A stretch of 64,000 nt of DNA from Pelodera strongyloides (lineage: Eukaryota > Nematoda > Chromadorea > Rhabditida > Rhabditidae): assembly GCA_036852015.1 (NCBI GenBank), contig JAANDG010000155.1:124001-188000 (forward strand), written 5' to 3'. The position numbers and the translations under genes were made by a program. Shown here in pieces: positions 61,763 to 64,000 of this stretch. A model generated the notes under the pieces. It ran no database searches. It was not told where the DNA came from and saw only the letters and a program-made list of their open reading frames with translations. How positions within the stretch are numbered: the first letter of the stretch is position 1; every line of letters starts with the position of its first letter.

Positions 61763-62066
61763 TAGAGTATTTATCTCGCACTTTCGCACGCGAGAATTCG
61801 CGAAAGTGCCATCCATCTCGAAAAAATTTCCTTTACTTGAAGGTGACCTACAGTAAGACCGAAAGTGCCGCATTTTTGTGGAATGGCTAGCGGCAATTTA
61901 AATTTGCAGCAAAAACTCCGGAATAACGATGATAAAAATAATTCCCGCTCAATACACCTTTAAATTTAATAGTCCTTCCACGAAAACGCGGCACTTTCGG
62001 TCTTTTCGAGATGGATGGCACTTTCGCGAATTCTCGCGTGCGAAAGTGCGAGATAAATACTCTATC
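61763..62066. mobile_element. Long near-perfect hairpin element
   Basis: The left arm 61763-61881 (ATAGAGTATTTATCTCGCAC, then CACGCGAGAATTCGCGAAAG) recurs inverted at 61978-62066 (CTTTCGCGAATTCTCGCGTG, then GTGCGAGATAAATACTCTAT). An inner paired block AGACCGAAAGTGCCGC / GCGGCACTTTCGGTCT is also present. The arms look almost mismatch-free over the outer 60 bp. No transposase-like ORF inside. Confidence 0.85.
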
Positions 62067-64000
62067 AAAAATGAATCCTCGCGAGTGCTGTGTAGTACTT
62101 ATGGGTTCTGTGGCGCCGCGCCGCCTTAACGTTTCAACGCCATACTTCAGCCACACATTTTTTGTTTAGATGTTGAGTACTTTCTTGAAGTTCATTCCGA
62201 ATGATATGCGTGCGGATTGCGAGTTCCCGTGAGTTTTCGCGTATGTCTACTTCTACTTCAAGTTACATTTTTAAACCACTTAAAAGAGTATAGCTGAATT
62301 ATATGGTTGACTTATGTTATGCATTTCATGTTCAGATTCCATTGTTGCGGTTGCCAACCAGATGAGTTGTGAAATCAAAACTTCGGATTTGTTTACGGTT
62401 TGTTGTTAATTATTTGGTTGTAATTACAATTGCCCTCGAATTCGTGTATCACATTTATGTACCTAATCTATAGTATTTCAGCTCCGTTATGTTCTATGCT
62501 TTTGAACTTGGACGGCTCTATCTTCATTCGACAACGCCCGTGAAGCTTCTATGTACAAGCAGGATCGGAAGTTTATCCTCGCATACCGTACCTCCGTACC
62601 TGCCACCCGGCTACATCTTAGGAGTTACTCATTTGTGTAAGTGTTATGATATTGTTATTTTATATTCTTCAGTATACTAGTTTGGTTTTCTTCTGCACGA
62701 ATCATGTAGCTGTCTGCCACAATATACTACTGTTTTTAGTAAATCGTGGTCGCAGCAGTCCCTTTATAAGTCACCGTGATGCGCTATATGCTGGATGTTA
62801 TTGAAACCTTCACCTTCAAGACACATCCACTACTTCTCATTCAAATGTGCTCACATGTGTAAGCGTTTCGATCTTTTACTCTGTATATACATAACTGCAC
62901 ATGTGCGTGTGGTTTCTTATTTATTTAGTGGTTTATGGGCTTGAGACTTGAGTTAGTTTCCTATTTTAGTCTTCACGCTGTTATTAGTGTTATTTGTTAC
63001 CAGACGGCTATCGCCGCCGCCTGCGACTATTCAGGAGGTCCTACTAAAATGACCATACAGCGGAACGTCTCCGTCTGGAACGTATTTTCCAAGTTTATGT
63101 AATAAAATTCAATTGCGCTTATTTTGAAGAGTTGCGAAAAAAGGGACTACTTATACCAAACGCCCGAAACGTAGAATTCCGTTCGTTCACACAAACAAAA
63201 AGTAAACTCCTCATTTTATAGTAAGATTTGCTTTCTTATGAGTCTCACAAACGATTAGCTTGTTTAGTTAGCTGTTTTTCTGTCATACCAATCTCGCTTT
63301 TTATTCCAGATCGATACATTCGGGCAATCGGATGCATTTCTACTGCATGATCAGAGCCTCGGTGGACGTCATGACGAACTTCCTCTGGGAATCAAGAATG
63401 GTTACTGCATCACTTTCGCTTGGAAGTCTTAGCGGTTAGATTTATTGTGCAATAAGCAAGTTCATTTGTAAAGTATATAGTACTGGGTACTGGCCACAAT
63501 ATTCTATTCTATGTATAGAAACTGTTTTGTTTGTATATTCTTTAGATTATTGTCTTTACTTACTTGTGTTTATTATACTTTAAACTATTAGAAATATTTT
63601 CAAAATTGATCCCTTCCTGACTAGATGTAGAGTAGATAGAATCTTCGAGCTGACAATGAGCACGACTCCCTTATGTTAAGGTTGTATCTTTCGGCATCTT
63701 CAGGACTATGCTACTTTGTCATTTTATTCGGAATACGAAGTAAATTTACACCAACAAGAAATTCAAAATTCAACTAACTATTTTACATCTAGTCAGGGAG
63801 GGATCAATTTTGAAGTATTCGATGCTTTTTATCTCATATTTAACATTTATTCTCACATTCCCCTAATTTTTTGCGTTAGTATACTAGCCTTGTTGTTAGT
63901 AGTAGCTGTTAGGTGTACCTTTCTTAGACTTTTTTAACTGATTGTATTATATCCCATATGGATATCAAGTTTAGTGTCTGAATTCTTCTATGTTGTATTT
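62067..64000. other. Right-end region without a firm gene
   Basis: About 1.9 kb of AT-rich sequence upstream of WDR3. Candidate plus-strand exons (62472-63432) are listed separately. Beyond 63440 I see no exon pair, repeat or RNA gene; the ORF at 63716-63937 is hydrophobic and low-complexity and probably chance. Confidence 0.5.
62472..63432 (+). CDS. Possible plus-strand gene, 3' exons (weak)
   Basis: The best-looking piece is 63310-63432: after ATTCCAG it encodes IDTFGQSDAFLLHDQSL...NGYCITFAWKS and stops with TAG, 41 codons in phase 0. A preceding exon, about 63004-63081, after TTACCAG (TAIAAACDYSGGPTKMT...VSVWN, donor GTATTT) ends in phase 0. Earlier pieces at 62472-62639 and 62802-62859 can be joined in phase, but with poor acceptors. 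No family is recognised. The chain could be chance, because the region is AT-rich and only the last exon is convincing. Confidence 0.3.

Noticed and set aside
1..64000. CRISPR arrays, rRNA genes, bacterial insertion sequences
   Set aside because: No direct-repeat/spacer pattern, no rRNA-like conserved blocks and no transposase ORFs were found; the gene structure is eukaryotic throughout.

Overview
The window is animal nuclear DNA, most likely from a nematode. Genes are cut into many short exons (often 60-150 bp) by GT...TTTCAG-type introns. There are no bacterial operons, and every recognisable protein is a conserved metazoan gene or a member of a family expanded in nematodes. I built the gene models by hand: I read both strands, joined exons at GT/AG sites, and required the reading phase to match at each join. 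Almost no gene is visible as a single long ORF.

Layout, left to right. 1-1300: the 3' end of an unidentified plus-strand gene. 1400-2950: two foldback repeats. 3269-6007 (-): TatD-type metal-dependent hydrolase (TATDN3-like), with a tRNA-derived SINE in an intron. 7050-11492 (-): TRAIP-like RING E3 ubiquitin ligase. 12021-16570 (-): a divergent Cys-loop ligand-gated ion channel. 17429-23711 (-): a complex I accessory subunit that looks like NDUFA11 with an N-terminal extension; its third intron carries an almost intact short LTR element. 24723-25649 (+): NDUFA5, another complex I subunit, head-to-head with the previous gene. 26019-about 30641 (-): a nematode-style classical protein tyrosine phosphatase. 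32563-48828 (-): holocarboxylase synthetase / biotin protein ligase in about 35 exons. 50760-60988 (-): WDR3/UTP12, a U3 snoRNP WD40 protein, in 28 exons. 61000-64000: a large perfect-looking hairpin, then weak evidence for a plus-strand gene.

The genes do not form one pathway. Exceptions are the two divergent complex I genes, which share an upstream region of about 1 kb, and general housekeeping themes (respiration, biotinylation, ribosome biogenesis, DNA-damage ubiquitination).

The introns and spacers hold several families of terminal-inverted-repeat elements. The commonest is about 160-185 bp, ends in AGCGAAATACCGG, and is flanked by TTAA; at least ten copies or fragments lie in this window. 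Three other inverted-repeat families, one nested insertion and an LTR element with near-identical LTRs show recent transposon activity. I found no CRISPR array, rRNA gene or convincing functional tRNA gene.
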